The translations under genes and the position numbers were made by a program. A DNA stretch of 8,988 nucleotides from Deltaproteobacteria bacterium (lineage in GTDB: Bacteria > Desulfobacterota > Desulfobacteria > Desulfobacterales > Desulfatibacillaceae), in assembly GCA_021815525.1 (NCBI GenBank), contig JAKAGN010000087.1, positions 1 to 8,988 of the forward strand, given 5' to 3'. Position 1 is the first letter of the stretch. Each line of letters opens with the position of its first letter. The notes under the pieces are model-generated. The model was given only the letters and a program-made list of their open reading frames with translations, was not told the origin of the DNA and did no database searches. Shown in pieces: positions 7,257 through 8,988 of this stretch.

Positions 7257-8278
7257 GCCCCCCGGTCGCCGTGGCCCTCTCCGGCGGCGTGGACTCCCTG
7301 GTTTCCGCGGCGCTTCTGGCTAAGGAGGGCCGGGAGGTCTTCGGCGTGCACTTTCTGACCCGCGCGTCCCCGGCCGGGGAGATCGATCCGCTTCGCCGCG
7401 CGGCGGGGCTTCTGGGCATAACGCTTTTCGTGGAGGACCTTACGGAGGCCTTCGAGAGAAGGGTCATCGCCCCCTTTGCCGACGAGTACGCCGCCGGCCG
7501 CACCCCCAACCCCTGCGTCATGTGTAACGCCCGGATAAAATTCGGAGTCCTCCTCGATCGGGCAAAGGCCCTGGGGGCCGATTTTTTGGCCACCGGTCAC
7601 TACGCGCGCGTGGAGGCCGGGGAAGGCGGCGCGCGGCTCTTCCGTGGCGCGGACTCCGCCAAGGACCAGTCCTACTTCCTGGCCCTGGTGGAACGGGAGC
7701 GCCTCGCCAGCGCCCTCTTTCCCCTCGCGCGCCTCACCAAGGCGGAGGTCAGGAGCATGGCGCTCCGGCTCGGGATCGCCCCCCTGGTCAAGCCCGAAAG
7801 CCAGGACGTGTGCTTCGTGCCGGACGGCGGCTACCGCGCCTTTCTGGAGGCCCGTGGCATGGCTCCCAAGCCCGGGCCGGTGACGGACTCGGCCGGCCGG
7901 GTTCTTGGAATGCACCGGGGCCTTTTCGCCCACACCGTGGGCCAGCGCCGGGGCCTCGGCATTCCGGCCGCGCATCCCTACTACGTTCTGCGACTGGCGC
8001 CCGAGGAAAACCGCCTGGTGGTGGGCCGCGAGGAGGAGCTTTTCTCGGGCTCGGCCGCCGTCTCCCGCGTCAACTGGATCATCCCGGCCCCGGACCGCGC
8101 CCTGCGGGTTTCGATCCGCGCCCGCCACCGGGGACGCCTTGCGCCCGCGCTCCTCACGCCCCTGGACGGCGGCCGCGTCCGCCTCGTCTTCGATAATCCC
8201 GTCAAAGCCGTCACCCCGGGCCAGGCCGCCGTTTTCTACAACGGCGACGAGGTCCTGGGCGGCGGCGTTTTCGAGTGA
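7253..8278 (+). CDS. mnmA: tRNA-specific 2-thiouridylase MnmA
   Basis: The 341-residue enzyme activates U34 of Lys/Glu/Gln tRNAs with ATP and replaces O2 by sulfur in the cytoplasm. Seen: PP-loop S-G-G-V-D-S (10-15); catalytic region N-P-C-V-M-C-N with C88 and C91; G-H-Y-A-R-V; K-D-Q-S-Y-F-L; E-S-Q-D-V-C-F with C187; and V-G-Q-R-R-G-L-G-I, followed by the usual beta-barrel end. C91 and C187 match the E. coli catalytic pair (C102/C199), and C88 stands where E. coli has Asp99. The protein is shorter than E. coli MnmA (about 368), chiefly because the stretch after the first beta strands (near residues 35-50) is reduced. The ATG at 7253 begins nine residues before the PP loop and overlaps the ferredoxin stop. 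The frame is also open from an ATG at 7166, but that would add 29 unrelated residues inside the ferredoxin gene. Confidence 0.94.
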   Translation: MSPPVAVALSGGVDSLVSAALLAKEGREVFGVHFLTRASPAGEIDPLRRAAGLLGITLFVEDLTEAFERRVIAPFADEYAAGRTPNPCVMCNARIKFGVLLDRAKALGADFLATGHYARVEAGEGGARLFRGADSAKDQSYFLALVERERLASALFPLARLTKAEVRSMALRLGIAPLVKPESQDVCFVPDGGYRAFLEARGMAPKPGPVTDSAGRVLGMHRGLFAHTVGQRRGLGIPAAHPYYVLRLAPEENRLVVGREEELFSGSAAVSRVNWIIPAPDRALRVSIRARHRGRLAPALLTPLDGGRVRLVFDNPVKAVTPGQAAVFYNGDEVLGGGVFE

Positions 8279-8291
8279 AAGGAAAGGCCCC

Positions 8292-8988
8292 ATGGAAAAC
8301 CAAACACCCGACTCCCCCGTTCTCTACGAGGTCCGCGAGTCCGCGGCCATTCTCACCCTGAACCGCCCTGCGCGGCGCAACGCCATAAGCCAAAAGCTCC
8401 TCGTCCACCTCTACGACGGGCTGGACAAGGCCAACGCCGACCCAGCGGTCCGGGCCATAGTGGTGACCGGAGCGGGCGACACCTTCTGCTCGGGCCTGGA
8501 TCTCGCGCTTCTTTCCACCGACAACCTCATGGACCCCAAGGGCGACGGCACGGACCTTCTGGACGTGGTGGCAAGGCTCACCAAGCCCTTGATCGGCGCG
8601 GTGAACGGCCACGCCATCACCGGCGGCTTCGAGCTTGCCCTAAACTGCGACTTTTTGATCGCCTCCGAAAACGCATCCTTCGCCGACACCCACGCCAAGG
8701 TGGGCATACACCCCGGCTGGGGCATGACCCAGCTTCTGCGCCAGGCCGTGGGCGTGCGCATGGCCCGCCAGATGTCCCTCACCTGCAAGTTCATCGGCGC
8801 CGGCGACGCCCTCCGGGCCGGGCTAGTGAATGAGGTGGTTGCCCGCGAGCGCCTCATGCCGCGGGTCCTCGAGATTTGCCGGGACATCGCCGCCACCAAC
8901 CCCGAGATGGCCGCCACCGTGCGGAACGTCATCCGCCAGGGCGCGGCCCTCCCATTCGGCGAGGCCATGGCCCTCGAAAAGCGCGGCT
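8292..8988 (+). CDS. Enoyl-CoA hydratase/isomerase (crotonase) family protein, C-terminus cut by window edge
   Basis: There are 232 codons before the right edge; about 25-35 residues of a typical ~260-residue crotonase are missing. Seen: an N-terminal beta strand ending L-N-R-P-A-R-R-N-A (23-31); first oxyanion-hole segment C-S-G-L-D-L (66-71); second one G-H-A-I-T-G-G-F-E-L-A (106-116). E114 matches catalytic Glu144 of rat mitochondrial hydratase. The second glutamate (rat Glu164) is replaced: the aligned stretch reads F-A-D-T-H134-A-K-V-G, so standard hydration is doubtful. A different acyl-CoA reaction (isomerase, hydrolase, decarboxylase or a non-catalytic role) is possible. The gene begins 13 nt after mnmA, with AAAGGAAAGG just before the ATG, so it is probably cotranscribed. 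Nothing in the sequence ties it to tRNA modification. Confidence 0.9.
   Translation, partial: MENQTPDSPVLYEVRESAAILTLNRPARRNAISQKLLVHLYDGLDKANADPAVRAIVVTGAGDTFCSGLDLALLSTDNLMDPKGDGTDLLDVVARLTKPLIGAVNGHAITGGFELALNCDFLIASENASFADTHAKVGIHPGWGMTQLLRQAVGVRMARQMSLTCKFIGAGDALRAGLVNEVVARERLMPRVLEICRDIAATNPEMAATVRNVIRQGAALPFGEAMALEKRG

Noticed and set aside
7007..8293. Minus-strand open frame of 428 codons opposite mnmA
   Set aside because: The plus strand carries an unambiguous MnmA with all active-site motifs. The antisense product is unrecognisable.

Overview
The window is GC-rich, roughly two-thirds G+C by eye, and densely coding. It shows long spurious open frames on the strand opposite the real genes and third codon positions dominated by G/C. 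It holds six protein genes and no RNA genes, insertion sequences or CRISPR arrays that I can see. The pairing of a NIL-domain 2x[4Fe-4S] ferredoxin with MnmA, the TMTC-like membrane TPR proteins and a multi-domain diguanylate cyclase suggest a free-living anaerobe, plausibly a sulfate-reducing or related Desulfobacterota (former deltaproteobacterial) lineage. That placement is an inference from gene content and style, not from a marker gene.

Layout. Positions 1-2287 (minus strand) encode a membrane diguanylate cyclase whose 3' end is cut by the window edge: TM, double Cache sensor, TM, HAMP, coiled coil, GAF, GGDEF. A 112-bp divergent intergenic region (2288-2399) separates it from two tandem plus-strand genes (2400-4601 and 4598-6679). 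These overlap by ATGA and encode paralogous polytopic membrane proteins that resemble the eukaryotic TMTC O-mannosyltransferases: a GT-C-like multi-TM domain followed by seven or eight TPRs. After a 142-bp gap with GC-rich inverted repeats, a clear promoter-like element and a good Shine-Dalgarno, a second plus-strand unit begins. It runs NIL/ferredoxin (6822-7256), mnmA (7253-8278, again an ATGA overlap), then an enoyl-CoA hydratase/isomerase-family gene (8292 onward, cut by the right edge).

How the genes may work together. The two TMTC-like proteins are probably translated together and may act as a pair in periplasm-facing glycosyl transfer. Their sugar donor and acceptor cannot be read from the sequence. 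In the second unit the stop-start coupling of the Fe-S/NIL protein to the tRNA thiolase MnmA, which has a C-x-x-C plus a distal Cys, suggests a role in sulfur or electron delivery for U34 tRNA thiolation. The crotonase-family member lacks one of the two usual hydratase glutamates, so its reaction is uncertain. The diguanylate cyclase appears to be regulated separately and would couple a periplasmic ligand signal to c-di-GMP production with product inhibition.
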